A stretch of DNA of 64,000 nucleotides from Sphaerisporangium krabiense (GCF_014200435.1 NZ_JACHBR010000001.1:4743501-4807500), one strand, 5' to 3'; positions 33,085 to 42,135 are shown, counted from the stretch's first letter. Program-made: numbers and translations. The notes: generated from the sequence alone by a model not told the origin.

Positions 33085-34191
33085 ATGAAGCCGCCGCTCT
33101 TGCTGATCGGGCACGGCGCCCACGACGACACGGGCGCGGCAGAGTTCGGCCGTTTCGTCCACCGCCTGCGGTGCCGGCTCGACGGGGTCGCCGCCGACGT
33201 GTCCGGCGGATTCGCCACGCGGGGACGCCCCGCGCTCGGCGACTCGATCGCCTCACTCGTCGCCCGCGGCCACCACCGCATGGTGGCCATCCCCCTGACC
33301 CTGGGGCACAGCGACGACATCCCCGCCGCCCTCGCCCGGGCCCGGGTCGCCCACCCCACCCTCACCTACGACTACGGCCGCTCGCTCGCCGCGTCCCCCC
33401 GGGCGCTGGCGCTGATGGCCGAGCGGCTCGCCGACGCGCTCGCCGAGATGCCTCGCCTGGCCGCGGTGCCCGCCGGGTGCTCCGACGACCACGACGCGGT
33501 CCGCGAGCCGGTTTCCCCGGCCGAGACCGCGGTGGTGCTGGTCGGGCACGGCTCCCGCGAGACCGCCGCCAACGCCGAGGTCCACCGGGTGTCGCGGCTG
33601 TTCTGGGAGACCCACGCGCCGGGCCTGCTCACCGTCGAGACCGCGTACGTCTCCGACGCCCCGCCCAGCGTCGCCCAGGGCATCGAGCGCTGCCGCCGCC
33701 TCGGCGCCAAGCGCGTCGTCGTGCTCCCGTACCTGCTGTTCGCCGGGGCCGTGCTCGAACGCATCTGGGCCGAGGCGCTGGCGTACGCGGCCGGGCACGT
33801 CGACCTGGACGTGCGGTGCGCGGAGGTGATCGGCGACTGCGAGGGGCTCGCCGACCTGATCATCGAGAGGTACGAGTCCGCGCTGAGCGCCGTCGAGCCC
33901 GTCCACGTGCTGACCGACGAGGCGCTGGAGGTCTCGCTGGAAGAGGTCGAGTCCCTCAAGGAGGCCCTGAGCGAGGTCGAGTCCTCCGAGCTTGCCACCG
34001 AGCTCGCCACCGAGGTCGTCGCCGAACCCGCCATCGAGTCCATCACCGGATCCGTCGCCGAGCCTGGCACCGCCCTCGTCGCCGAGCCTGTCGCCGAGCC
34101 CGCCGGTGGGTCCGTCGCCGGATCGGAGTCGCCCCGGCCGCGGCGGCTGGCGCCCAGGGGTACGGCGGCGCTGGCGGATGGGCGCGTCTGA
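33085..34191 (+). CDS. Sirohydrochlorin chelatase (CbiX/SirB-like) with acidic repeat tail
   Basis: The first ~270 of 368 residues contain two CbiX domains. The motif LLLIGHGAHDD begins the N-terminal domain and VVLVGHGSRETAANAEV the second, each with the metal-chelating His. Such enzymes insert Fe2+ (siroheme) or Co2+ (cobalamin) into sirohydrochlorin. The neighbouring CysG gene favours siroheme; cobQ/cobD at the other end of the window leave cobalt possible. From about 275 onward a low-complexity Glu/Ser/Val/Ala tail has repeats of the VAEP/AEPA type. ATG 33085 has CGGAG 6 bp upstream. A 26-codon frame from 33008 stops exactly over this start (ATGA). Confidence 0.88.
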   Translation: MKPPLLLIGHGAHDDTGAAEFGRFVHRLRCRLDGVAADVSGGFATRGRPALGDSIASLVARGHHRMVAIPLTLGHSDDIPAALARARVAHPTLTYDYGRSLAASPRALALMAERLADALAEMPRLAAVPAGCSDDHDAVREPVSPAETAVVLVGHGSRETAANAEVHRVSRLFWETHAPGLLTVETAYVSDAPPSVAQGIERCRRLGAKRVVVLPYLLFAGAVLERIWAEALAYAAGHVDLDVRCAEVIGDCEGLADLIIERYESALSAVEPVHVLTDEALEVSLEEVESLKEALSEVESSELATELATEVVAEPAIESITGSVAEPGTALVAEPVAEPAGGSVAGSESPRPRRLAPRGTAALADGRV

Positions 34192-34426
34192 CGCCGATCG
34201 GGGCCTTCGCTGCCTTTTCAGTGGCTTCGTACCTGTAATGGGGTTAAATGGTTACATTCTGCTGAAGAGCGTGATTGGACCTTGATGCCCTACACCGGCA
34301 CCCCCGAGCCCGACGGGGACGGAGGCCGCCCACCGGACCGAGCCGTGTCCCCGGCCGCGCCGGGCCTGTAGGTTTACTCCACGCACAACGGTTCCGCCAC
34401 GTCCCGGGAAAGGGAACACCGTCCCC

Positions 34427-35662
34427 ATGTCGTCGCCCTACCTGCTCGGTCTCCGTCTCGACGGCAGGCGCGTGCTCGTCGTCGGCGGCGGGCGCGTGGC
34501 CCAGCGCAGGGTTCCCGCCCTCCTGGACGCGGGCGCGTCGGTCGTCCTGGTGTCCCCGAGCGTGACCCCCGCCCTCGACGACCTCATCGCCGACGGCGCC
34601 GTCACCTGGGAGCGCCGGACCTACCAGGTGGGCGACTGCGACGGCGCCTGGCTCGTCCACGCCTGCACCTCCGACCGCGCCGCGAACGCCGCCGTCGCCG
34701 CCGAGGCCGAGGCCAAGCGCATCTGGTGCGTGCGCGCCGACGACCGCGACGCCTCCGCCGCCTGGACTCCCGCGAGCGGCAGGGTCGACGAGATCAGCGT
34801 GGCCGTCACGGCCGGCGGCGATCCCCGCCGCGCGGCCGGCATCCGGGACGCCGTGGTCGGAGCGCTGCGCGACGGCACCGTCGACGCCCGGCGCAACCGC
34901 ACCAAGCCCGTCGGGGTCGCGCTGGTGGGCGGCGGCCCCGGCGACCCGGGCCTGATCACCGTGCGCGGGCGGCAGCTTCTCGCCCAGGCCGACGTCGTCG
35001 TCGCCGACCGGCTGGCGCCCCGGGCCCTGCTGGACGAGCTGGCCCCCGACGTCGAGCTCATCGACGCCGCCAAGATCCCGTACGGCCGCTACCTGGCCCA
35101 GGAGAAGATCAACGAGCTGCTGGTCGAGCACGCGCGGCGCGGCAGGTTCGTCGTCCGGCTCAAGGGCGGCGATCCGTTCGTGTTCGGCCGCGGCGGCGAA
35201 GAGATGCTGGCCTGCGCGCGGGCCGGGATCCCCGTCCTGGTGGTCCCCGGCGTGACGAGCGCGGTCGCGGTGCCCGCCGCCGAGGGCGTGCCGGTGACCC
35301 ACCGCGGGGTGAGCCAGGAGTTCCACGTGATCTCCGTTCACGTGGCGCCCGAGGATCCGAGATCAACTGTTGACTGGCCGGGACTGGCGAGATCACCAGG
35401 AACCCTGGTACTTCTGATGGCTGTTGAGCGAATAGCCGCGATCGCCCACACACTCATACGAGAGGGACGTTCGCCGGAAACACCCGTGATGGTGGTACAG
35501 GACGGTACTCTTCCGACCCAGCGAGCTCTGTATGCCGACCTTTCCACGGTGGCGGAGCGCGTGATCGCCGCTGGGACGCGGCCTCCGGCGATCGTGGTCG
35601 TCGGTGACGTCGTCAGGGTCGGCCAGGAGATCAAGATGGTGCGAGCGGAGCGGGTTCCGTGA
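34427..35662 (+). CDS. cysG: Siroheme synthase CysG-type: precorrin-2 dehydrogenase plus uroporphyrinogen-III methyltransferase
   Basis: A bifunctional protein of 411 residues. The N-terminal ~150 form the Rossmann precorrin-2 dehydrogenase/ferrochelatase module ([19 protein letters not shown]). The C-terminal ~245 form the SAM-dependent uroporphyrinogen-III C-methyltransferase: [42 protein letters not shown], and [13 protein letters not shown]. The order matches CysG/Met8-CobA fusions. It supplies precorrin-2 and sirohydrochlorin to the chelatase encoded upstream, feeding siroheme for sulfite/nitrite reduction. From about 35340 to 35640 codon use turns noticeably less GC-rich. The stop overlaps the next GTPase gene (GTGA). 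RBS GGGAAAGGG lies about 10 bp upstream. Confidence 0.95.
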   Translation: MSSPYLLGLRLDGRRVLVVGGGRVAQRRVPALLDAGASVVLVSPSVTPALDDLIADGAVTWERRTYQVGDCDGAWLVHACTSDRAANAAVAAEAEAKRIWCVRADDRDASAAWTPASGRVDEISVAVTAGGDPRRAAGIRDAVVGALRDGTVDARRNRTKPVGVALVGGGPGDPGLITVRGRQLLAQADVVVADRLAPRALLDELAPDVELIDAAKIPYGRYLAQEKINELLVEHARRGRFVVRLKGGDPFVFGRGGEEMLACARAGIPVLVVPGVTSAVAVPAAEGVPVTHRGVSQEFHVISVHVAPEDPRSTVDWPGLARSPGTLVLLMAVERIAAIAHTLIREGRSPETPVMVVQDGTLPTQRALYADLSTVAERVIAAGTRPPAIVVVGDVVRVGQEIKMVRAERVP

Positions 35663-38076
35663 AATCGGCTGCGAGGAAGACGGAGTGCGCCGATGAGCAC
35701 ACCGAGCGGTCGGGGGACATGGTGACCGGGGGGAACGACGCCCCCGAGGTCCCGGAGGAACAGACCATTACCTTCCAGGCCATCAGGGTCGAGGAGGACC
35801 GGGAGGACGCCCGCGACGCGCCCGAGCCCACGGACGCCGAGAAGGCCGAAGACGCCGAAGACGCCGAAGACGCCGAGAACGCGGCGGACCCCGAGGACGT
35901 CGCGGAGGCTCAGGCTTCTGAAGACGCGGACCGTCCTGAGGACGAGGAAGGGCCTCAGGAAGCCGACACGGCGGACGACGTCACGGAAGCGGCGGACCCG
36001 GCCCATCCGGCGGACGTGGCCGACCCGGACGAGCTCACGGACGTGACGGACGCGGCCGACCCCGATGATCAGCCGGACGCGGCGGACCCGGACGACCGTA
36101 CGGACGCGGCCGATGCCGCCGAGCGGGCCGACGCGGCAGAGGCAGCCGACACGGATGCGCCCGACACGGATGCGACTGACGCAGATGTGCCCGGCACGGC
36201 ACCGGCCGACGCGGACGCGAAGGACCAGGACGCGGCCGACGTGGACGCGGCCGACGTGGACGCCGATGCGGCGGACGCCGATGTGGCCGGCTCGGACGCG
36301 CCCGGCCTGGACGAGGACGCGCCCGACTCGCCGGAGGACGTCGAGGCCGCGGCCGAGTCGCCCGAGACGGGCGAGCGCGTCCGTGAGGTGCCGCTGCCCA
36401 AGCCCGTCTCCCGGGCCCTCACCGTCGCGCTGTCCAACCTGCGCGACAGCGTCACCGGCCTGCGCCTCGGCCTGGACGTCCCCGGGGTCGAGGAGGCGCG
36501 CAAGGCCCAGGCCGAACTGCTCGCCCAGCTCGGGAACTACGTGATCCCGCGCGTGCACATGAGCGTCGCGCCCGCCCTGATCGTCGTCGTGGGCTCGACG
36601 GGCGCGGGCAAGTCCACGCTGGTCAACACCCTCGCCGCGGCCAAGGTGAGCGCCACGGGCGTGCGCCGTCCCACCACCGGCACCCCGGTGCTGGCCTGCC
36701 ACCCCGACGACCGCGACTGGTTCGCCAAGGGCGACGTCCTCGGCGGCATGATCCGCGTGGACCGGCCCGGCACGGACAGCTCCCTCGAAACCCTGGTCCT
36801 CGCCACCACCGAGAGGCTCCCCGAGGGGGTGGCGCTGCTCGACACGCCCGACATCGACTCGGTGGTCGAGACGCACCACGAGATCGCCCACCGCATGCTC
36901 GACGCGGCCGACCTGTGGGTCTTCGTCACGACCGCCGCGCGCTACGCCGACGCCCCCTCGTGGAACGTGCTGCGCCGCGCCAAGGAACGGGGCGCGCGCC
37001 TCGCCATCGTGCTGTCCCGCGTGCCGCCGAAGTCCCGCGAGGTGATCGACAAGCACTTCGCCCGCATGCTGCAGGAGTACGGCCTCGGTGACGTCGAGCG
37101 GTTCGTGGTCAACGAGTCCACGGTGACCGGCGGGCGCCTGCCGGAGGACGACGTGGCCGAGCTGCGCATGTGGCTCACCGAGCTGTCGGTGGACGAGCAG
37201 CGGCGCGAGCAGGCCGTCCAGGCGACCCTCGACGGCGTGATGAACAGCTTCCGCGCGCGGGTCCCCGCCCTGGCCCGGCACCTGGAGGCCCAGGTCGCGT
37301 TCCGCTCCGAGCTGCGCACCGACGTGGACGCCGCCTACATGGCCGCGCTCGCCCAGATCGACCAGGCCACGACCGACGGGTCGCTCATGCGCGGCGAGGT
37401 GCTCGCCCGCTGGCAGGACTTCGCCGGCTCGGGCGACCTGATGCGCACGCTGCACCTGCGCCGTCCAGGCCGCCTGGCGTCCAAGGCGTCCCAGCAGGGC
37501 CCGGCGCGCTCGCGCGCCTTCAAGACGGCGCTGCGCGCGGCGCTGGAGTCGGTCATCGTCGCGGCGGGCCAGCACGCGGCCGAGGAGGTCGTCTCCCGCT
37601 GGCGGCGGCACGACGGGGTCGGCGACCGGCTGGCCGGCACGCCCGGCCTCGACGGCCCGTCCGAGGAGTTCGTCCGCCGGGTCGGCCGCATGGTGGGCGC
37701 CTGGCAGGAGCACGTGGTGGGCCTGGTGCGCTCGGTCGGCGTGGCCAAGCGCTCGGTCGCCAAGCTGGTCGCCTTCGACGAGGAGTCGCTGGCGCTGGTG
37801 TTCATGATCGGGCTGCTGGGCTACGGCGGTTCGGAGGTCGCCGCGTCCTCGGGCACCGGCACCCTCCCGGAGCGGCTGCTGCGCGGCGTGCTCGGCGCCG
37901 ACGCGCTGCGCACCATCGGGACCAAGGCGCGCAGCGATCTTCGCGCCCGTGTCAGCGTGCTCTTCGACGAGGAGACATTGCGATACGTGCAGGTTCTCGA
38001 CGAGGCGGGAATCCCCGACGAGGCCGCGGCCAAGCGGCTCTACCAGGCAACGTACAACCTCGAGGTCGCCCGATGA
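35659..38076 (+). CDS. Dynamin-like GTPase with N-terminal acidic repeat domain
   Basis: An 805-residue protein. Residues ~45-235 are an extreme Asp/Ala/Glu/Pro-rich region with short repeats such as DAADADV and ADVDAADV, probably disordered and highly negative. The GTPase domain starts near 310 with the P-loop GSTGAGKST, then switch I GVRRPTTGTPV, G3 in LLDTPDID, and a helical C-terminal half of about 350 residues with a hydrophobic patch near 711-730. The tandem arrangement with a second GTPase resembles the bacterial dynamin pair DynA/DynB, which in Streptomyces stabilises Z-rings during sporulation septation. GTG 35659 overlaps cysG; ATG 35719 is a possible start. The GTPase pair assignment is by architecture only. 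Confidence 0.8.
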   Translation: MKSAARKTECADEHTERSGDMVTGGNDAPEVPEEQTITFQAIRVEEDREDARDAPEPTDAEKAEDAEDAEDAENAADPEDVAEAQASEDADRPEDEEGPQEADTADDVTEAADPAHPADVADPDELTDVTDAADPDDQPDAADPDDRTDAADAAERADAAEAADTDAPDTDATDADVPGTAPADADAKDQDAADVDAADVDADAADADVAGSDAPGLDEDAPDSPEDVEAAAESPETGERVREVPLPKPVSRALTVALSNLRDSVTGLRLGLDVPGVEEARKAQAELLAQLGNYVIPRVHMSVAPALIVVVGSTGAGKSTLVNTLAAAKVSATGVRRPTTGTPVLACHPDDRDWFAKGDVLGGMIRVDRPGTDSSLETLVLATTERLPEGVALLDTPDIDSVVETHHEIAHRMLDAADLWVFVTTAARYADAPSWNVLRRAKERGARLAIVLSRVPPKSREVIDKHFARMLQEYGLGDVERFVVNESTVTGGRLPEDDVAELRMWLTELSVDEQRREQAVQATLDGVMNSFRARVPALARHLEAQVAFRSELRTDVDAAYMAALAQIDQATTDGSLMRGEVLARWQDFAGSGDLMRTLHLRRPGRLASKASQQGPARSRAFKTALRAALESVIVAAGQHAAEEVVSRWRRHDGVGDRLAGTPGLDGPSEEFVRRVGRMVGAWQEHVVGLVRSVGVAKRSVAKLVAFDEESLALVFMIGLLGYGGSEVAASSGTGTLPERLLRGVLGADALRTIGTKARSDLRARVSVLFDEETLRYVQVLDEAGIPDEAAAKRLYQATYNLEVAR

Positions 38077-39716
38077 CTGTCACCGCCGGACGCGCCGGGA
38101 TGGAGCGAAGCGACCTGGGCCATCGGCTGGCGGCCCTGGCGAAGGTCGTCGAGCTCGGCCCCGGCCGGATCGACCCCGAACTGCTCGCCGAGAGCGGCAG
38201 GCTCCTGCTGCGCGCCGGCGACCGTCTCAAACTGTCCGGCGAGCACACGGTGGTGGCGCTCGCGGGCGGCACGGGCAGCGGCAAGTCCTCGCTGTTCAAC
38301 CGCATCTCCGGGCTGGAGCTCTCCCCGACGGGCGTCCGCCGCCCCACCACCGCGCGTCCGCACGCCTGCGTCTGGGGCATCGACGGCGCCGGGCCCTTGC
38401 TGGACTGGCTGCAGATCCAGTGGCGGCACCGCTTCGCCCGCGCCAGCGCCCTGGACAAGGGAGAGAGCCAGCTCCACGGGCTGATCCTCCTCGACCTGCC
38501 CGACCACGACTCGATCCGCGCCATCACCGATCACGAGGCCGACCGGCTGATCCAGGTCGCGGACGTCATCGTCTGGGTGCTCGACCCGCAGAAGTACGCC
38601 GACGCCGCCACGCACGGCAAGTACGTCGCCGAGCTGGCCGGGCACGAGGCGGTGACCGTGTTCGCGCTCAACCAGGCCGATCGTCTGGCGCCGGAAGAGC
38701 TGGCCGAGTGCGTCGTCGACCTGTCCGACCTGCTCAAGCGCGAGGGCGTGCAGCACCCGCGCATCGTCCCCACCTCGGCGGTCACCGGCAGGGGTGTCAA
38801 CAGCCTCAAGAGCGTGCTCGCCGACTCCGTCGCCGGGCGCCGGGCCGCCGTCGAGCGCCTGGAGGCCGATCTCGACCGCGTCATGGCCCGGCTGGGCAAG
38901 GTGATGCCGGAGCCCGAGGCCATGGCCGTGCAGTCCACCGTGGACCTGGCCAGGCAGGAAGGGCTGACCGACGCGCTCAGCGACGCGGTGGGCGTCCCCG
39001 CCGTCGGCGAGGCCATGGAGAACGTCTACGGCGTGCGCTCCCTGGACTGGATCGGCTGGCCCTTCGCCCGCTGGGCGGCCCGCCTCCGCCCCGATCCGCT
39101 GAACAGCCTGCGCCTCGGCAACCTCAAGGACGAGATCAAGGCCGTGACCGCGGCCTCGGTGAGCGCCCAGCCCGCCGAGGTCGAGAACGCCGTGCAGGCG
39201 CTGGCCGACGGCCTCACCTCGGGCATGCCGGAGGCCTGGCGCAACGGGGTGCGCGACGCCGCGCGGTCCCAGCTCCACCGGCTGCCGAAGGTCCTCTCCG
39301 AGGAACTGGCGGAGGCCGCCCCGCGCCTCGACCGCGTGCCGGGGTGGTGGCGGCTGACGAGGATCTGGCAGTACCTGCTGGTGGCGCTGTTCGCGGCCGG
39401 GCTGGCCTGGGCCGCGGCGATCCTGGTCTACGGGGTGTTCAAGCTGGGGCGGGCGCCGTCGGAGACGCTCGGGGACGTCGCGCTGCTGCCGTGGATCGGC
39501 GTGATGCTGGTCAGCGTGCTCGGGCTCGGCCTGCTCTCGGCCGTCGCCGGGCGGAACTTCGTGGTGCTGGGCGCGGGCAACGAGCGCGAGCGGCTCGAAC
39601 GCGAGATGCGCCGGCGTACCGCGGCCGTCTCCAAGGAGATGGTGATCAAGCCGGTGGAGCAGGAGCTCACGCGGTACAACGAGTTCTTCGCCGCGCTCTC
39701 CTCCGTTCGCCGCTGA
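38073..39716 (+). CDS. Dynamin-like/YfjP-type GTPase with two C-terminal membrane helices
   Basis: The second GTPase of the pair has 547 residues. The P-loop GGTGSGKSS lies near 65-73, switch I is GVRRPTTARPHA, G3 DLPDHDSIRAI, and G4 is in ALNQADRL. Two adjacent transmembrane helices at about 434-456 and 470-490 are followed by a charged coiled segment (ERERLEREMRRRTAAVSKE). The membrane hairpin matches one member of bacterial dynamin pairs. The ATG overlaps the upstream stop, so the pair is made together. A clear terminator follows at the stop codon. By analogy the protein would act at the cytoplasmic membrane in septation or membrane repair. Confidence 0.82.
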   Translation: MTVTAGRAGMERSDLGHRLAALAKVVELGPGRIDPELLAESGRLLLRAGDRLKLSGEHTVVALAGGTGSGKSSLFNRISGLELSPTGVRRPTTARPHACVWGIDGAGPLLDWLQIQWRHRFARASALDKGESQLHGLILLDLPDHDSIRAITDHEADRLIQVADVIVWVLDPQKYADAATHGKYVAELAGHEAVTVFALNQADRLAPEELAECVVDLSDLLKREGVQHPRIVPTSAVTGRGVNSLKSVLADSVAGRRAAVERLEADLDRVMARLGKVMPEPEAMAVQSTVDLARQEGLTDALSDAVGVPAVGEAMENVYGVRSLDWIGWPFARWAARLRPDPLNSLRLGNLKDEIKAVTAASVSAQPAEVENAVQALADGLTSGMPEAWRNGVRDAARSQLHRLPKVLSEELAEAAPRLDRVPGWWRLTRIWQYLLVALFAAGLAWAAAILVYGVFKLGRAPSETLGDVALLPWIGVMLVSVLGLGLLSAVAGRNFVVLGAGNERERLEREMRRRTAAVSKEMVIKPVEQELTRYNEFFAALSSVRR

Positions 39717-39733
39717 CCCGCCTCGCGGGTTTT
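39716..39733 (+). terminator. Intrinsic terminator after the GTPase pair
   Basis: ACCCGC-CTC-GCGGGT is a perfect 6-bp GC-rich stem with a 3-nt loop followed by TTT. It begins on the last base of the stop codon and would end the cysG-GTPase transcript. Confidence 0.75.
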
Positions 39734-39867
39734 CCACAGGAGACGGCGCGGGGCGGCGGGCCGTCCACAGAACGTGGTTCGGTGACGGTGGAGGGTGACG
39801 GGCCCGGGCAGGCTGGCCTCCATGCCGGCGGCACAGCGCGCGCCGGTCCGCCACGGGAGGCACCACG

Positions 39868-40497
39868 ATGAACGACATCTACATCACGCTGAGCGGCAAC
39901 GTCATCGCCGAGCCCCGGCAGTTCACCGCCGAGGCCGGCCCCCGCGTCACGTCGCTGCGCGTCGCCTCGACCCCGCGCCTCTACGACAAGCCCACCCAGT
40001 CCTGGTACGACGGTGAGACCAGCTACTACGTCGTCCGCTGCTACCGGGTCCTCGCCGAGAACGTCGCCCGGTCGGTCAGGGCGGGCCAGCCGGTCGTCGT
40101 CCACGGCAGGCTGCGCATCCGCTCCCTGGACCGCGACGGCCAGAAACGCTCGGTCGCCGAGGTCGAGGCCGTCTCCGTCGGCCACGACCTGCGACGCGGC
40201 GTGAGCGCCTTCGAGAAACCCCAGCGAACCGCCCCCGCCCAGGCGGACGCCATCGGCGTCATGGGCGTCATGGGCGGGGGCGAACATCCCCGCCCGGCGA
40301 GCCCGCGCCCGCTGCCCATCGAACTTCCGTTCGCCGAGTCCGGTGATGGTGCACTCGGCGATGCCGGCCCCGGTGGTGTCGCACCGGGCGGCGTCGTGAC
40401 GGCTGATGATCCGCTCCCCGCACCGGAGTCCCTCGCCCTCACGACAGGGGCGGACCCGGAGACGCCGGTCGAGACGGCCGGAAGGCTGGCCGCCTGA
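39868..40497 (+). CDS. ssb: Single-stranded DNA-binding protein without acidic tip (SsbB-like)
   Basis: A 209-residue SSB. The OB-fold (about 1-112) begins NDIYITLSGNVIAEPRQF and includes SWYDGETSYYVVRCYRVLAENV and VVVHGRLRIRSLDRDG. The rest is Gly/Pro-rich and ends in ETAGRLAA, so the acidic DDDIPF-type tip used by housekeeping SSB to recruit partners is missing. This matches the second actinobacterial SSB (SsbB of Streptomyces), implicated in chromosome segregation in spores. ATG 39868 has GGGAGG 8 bp upstream. It lies behind the GTPase pair but is separated by a terminator, so it has its own promoter. Confidence 0.88.
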   Translation: MNDIYITLSGNVIAEPRQFTAEAGPRVTSLRVASTPRLYDKPTQSWYDGETSYYVVRCYRVLAENVARSVRAGQPVVVHGRLRIRSLDRDGQKRSVAEVEAVSVGHDLRRGVSAFEKPQRTAPAQADAIGVMGVMGGGEHPRPASPRPLPIELPFAESGDGALGDAGPGGVAPGGVVTADDPLPAPESLALTTGADPETPVETAGRLAA

Positions 40498-40757
40498 CCT
40501 GCGAAGACGGGGAGGTCATAGGTGGTCGATGGTGGTGGAGATCGGCTCGCGCGCCGGTCGAGGTGCCGCCGTGGGTGATGTGTGGGTGCATCTGATCAGG
40601 TCCAGATGATGCCTCGCACCATGGCTGCTCCTTTCCCGAAGGGGAGCCGCTCTTTCGTGGAGCGGTCGGATCGTGGCCGGCCCCTCCGAACAGGGGAGGC
40701 GTGGCCGCAGTGCTCCAACGTAGCGGTTCTCTTCGCGGCCCGCACACTCTGCGACTA

Positions 40758-40785
40758 TTGTGTTACACATCGTGAGACGTACAGT
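40758..40785 (+). promoter_or_regulatory. Promoter of the diguanylate cyclase gene
   Basis: TTGTGT (40758-40763) and TACAGT (40780-40785) are 16 bp apart. The transcript would start about 40 bp before ATG 40831. The spacer is occupied by a BldD-like palindrome. Confidence 0.5.
40763..40775. promoter_or_regulatory. BldD-like box overlapping the diguanylate cyclase promoter
   Basis: TTACACATCGTGA matches the Streptomyces BldD consensus TnACnCWGnGTnA in 8 of 9 fixed positions. BldD bound to c-di-GMP represses development genes, including diguanylate cyclase genes, in Streptomyces. The site would block RNA polymerase between -35 and -10. Confidence 0.5.
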
Positions 40786-40830
40786 CGAGACATCCACCAG
40801 GTCCTGGCCGATGTGAGCGTGGGGGAAGTG

Positions 40831-42135
40831 ATGACGGCGCCCGGTCATTCCTCGGTCGAGCCACGCGGCGGCGTGCTATCGCTAGCCGACCGCTGGCCGC
40901 TGCTGGCTCAGCCCACCATGCTGGTCCTCTACCTTTGCGCCACCGTGGGCCTCGCCGCGGGGGCCGCGGGCTATCTTGCCATGGCCACCCCGTTCCGCTG
41001 GGCCGAGTTCCTGACCTTCCTGGCCCTGGTGGCGTGCGGCGCCGTCTGCATCGAGGCCACCCGCAGGCTCGGCATGCCGGCCGGCGTCTCGCGTGACCTG
41101 CTGTCGGCGTGGTGGCTGCCGGTGGCCCTGCTGCTGCCCCCGGTGTACGCCCTGCTGGCCCCGCTGCCGCTGCAGTTCCTGCTGCAGATCCGCGTGCGGG
41201 CCACGGTCCTGTACCGCCGCGTGTTCAGCGCCGCCGCCATCGGCCTCGCCGCGGGCGTCGCGTCGATGGTCTTCCACGCCTTCGTGCGCGCTCCGGCGGG
41301 GCCCGCGCTGCGGTCGGGCGGCCCGATCGTGCTGGCCGTGGCCTGCGCCGTGATCTTCACGGTGCTCAACACGGCCTTGATCGCCGCCGCCCTGCACATC
41401 TCCGACCGCGACACCCGCTGGCGCGACGTCCTGTGGGACCGCGAGCGCGTCATGCTGGACGTCGTGGAGCTCTGCCTCGGCGTCCTGGTCGCCATCGCCT
41501 GCGGGGTCAGCCCCCTGCTCCTGCTGCTGACGCTCCCGCCGGTCGTGCTCCTGCAACGCAGTCTGCTGCACGCCCAGCTCAAGGCCGCCGCCCGCACCGA
41601 CGCCAAGACCGGCCTGCTCAACGCCACGGCCTGGCAGCGCGAGGCCGACACCGAGATCGTCCGCGCCCGCCGCACCGGCGAGACGCTGGCCCTGCTCATC
41701 GTCGACATCGACCACTTCAAGCGGGTGAACGACACCTTCGGCCACCTGGTCGGCGACCAGGTGCTCGCCGGCGTGGCCACGGCCCTGCGCAGCCAGCTAC
41801 GCGACTACGACGTCGTGGGCAGGTTCGGCGGCGAGGAGTTCGTGATCCTTCTTCCCCGGGCGGACATCGGCGAGGCCCGCCGGGTCGCCGAGCGCCTGCG
41901 CTCCCGCGTCGGCAGGATGGCCATCCCCGTCGACGACGCGATGATCACGGTCACGGTGTCCGCCGGGGTGGCCATCATGAGCGTCCACGGCGACGATCTG
42001 ATCGAGCTGCTCGCCGCCGCCGATCTCGCGCTCTACCGGGCCAAAGAGCTGGGCCGCGACCGCATCTGCCTGCCGGTCGCGCCCGTCCCTCCGCCCCGTG
42101 CGCGAGCGGACAACTCCGATGGCGGAATCCCCTAG
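40831..42135 (+). CDS. Membrane-bound diguanylate cyclase (GGDEF domain)
   Basis: 434 residues; about six to seven N-terminal hydrophobic helices (residues ~30-245) form a membrane sensor, followed by a GGDEF domain at about 262-425. The active site is GGEEF at 333-337. An RxxD inhibitory site (RDYD) lies exactly five residues before it, so the enzyme should make c-di-GMP from two GTP and be product-inhibited. VDIDHFKRVNDTFGHLVGD is the usual substrate-binding stretch (metal Asp in VDIDHFK). ATG 40831 has GGGGGAAG about 5 bp upstream; the frame is open further upstream to 40582. No EAL domain is present. Control by BldD is suggested by the promoter. Confidence 0.9.
   Translation: MTAPGHSSVEPRGGVLSLADRWPLLAQPTMLVLYLCATVGLAAGAAGYLAMATPFRWAEFLTFLALVACGAVCIEATRRLGMPAGVSRDLLSAWWLPVALLLPPVYALLAPLPLQFLLQIRVRATVLYRRVFSAAAIGLAAGVASMVFHAFVRAPAGPALRSGGPIVLAVACAVIFTVLNTALIAAALHISDRDTRWRDVLWDRERVMLDVVELCLGVLVAIACGVSPLLLLLTLPPVVLLQRSLLHAQLKAAARTDAKTGLLNATAWQREADTEIVRARRTGETLALLIVDIDHFKRVNDTFGHLVGDQVLAGVATALRSQLRDYDVVGRFGGEEFVILLPRADIGEARRVAERLRSRVGRMAIPVDDAMITVTVSAGVAIMSVHGDDLIELLAAADLALYRAKELGRDRICLPVAPVPPPRARADNSDGGIP

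Larger units (their letters stand above)
40498..40830. other. Intergenic region between ssb and diguanylate cyclase genes
   Basis: A 333-bp stretch with no credible gene. Its right third is AT-richer and holds the promoter and BldD-like box described separately; imperfect GC-rich inverted repeats at about 40623-40650 and 40676-40706 may fold in RNA. Nothing else is recognisable. Confidence 0.6.

Noticed and set aside
33008-33088. 26-codon upstream ORF whose stop overlaps the start of the chelatase gene (ATGA)
   Set aside because: No Shine-Dalgarno and no leaderless -10 at the right distance; many codons are atypical for this genome (ATA, AGA, TAT). Likely chance, although the exact overlap is noted.
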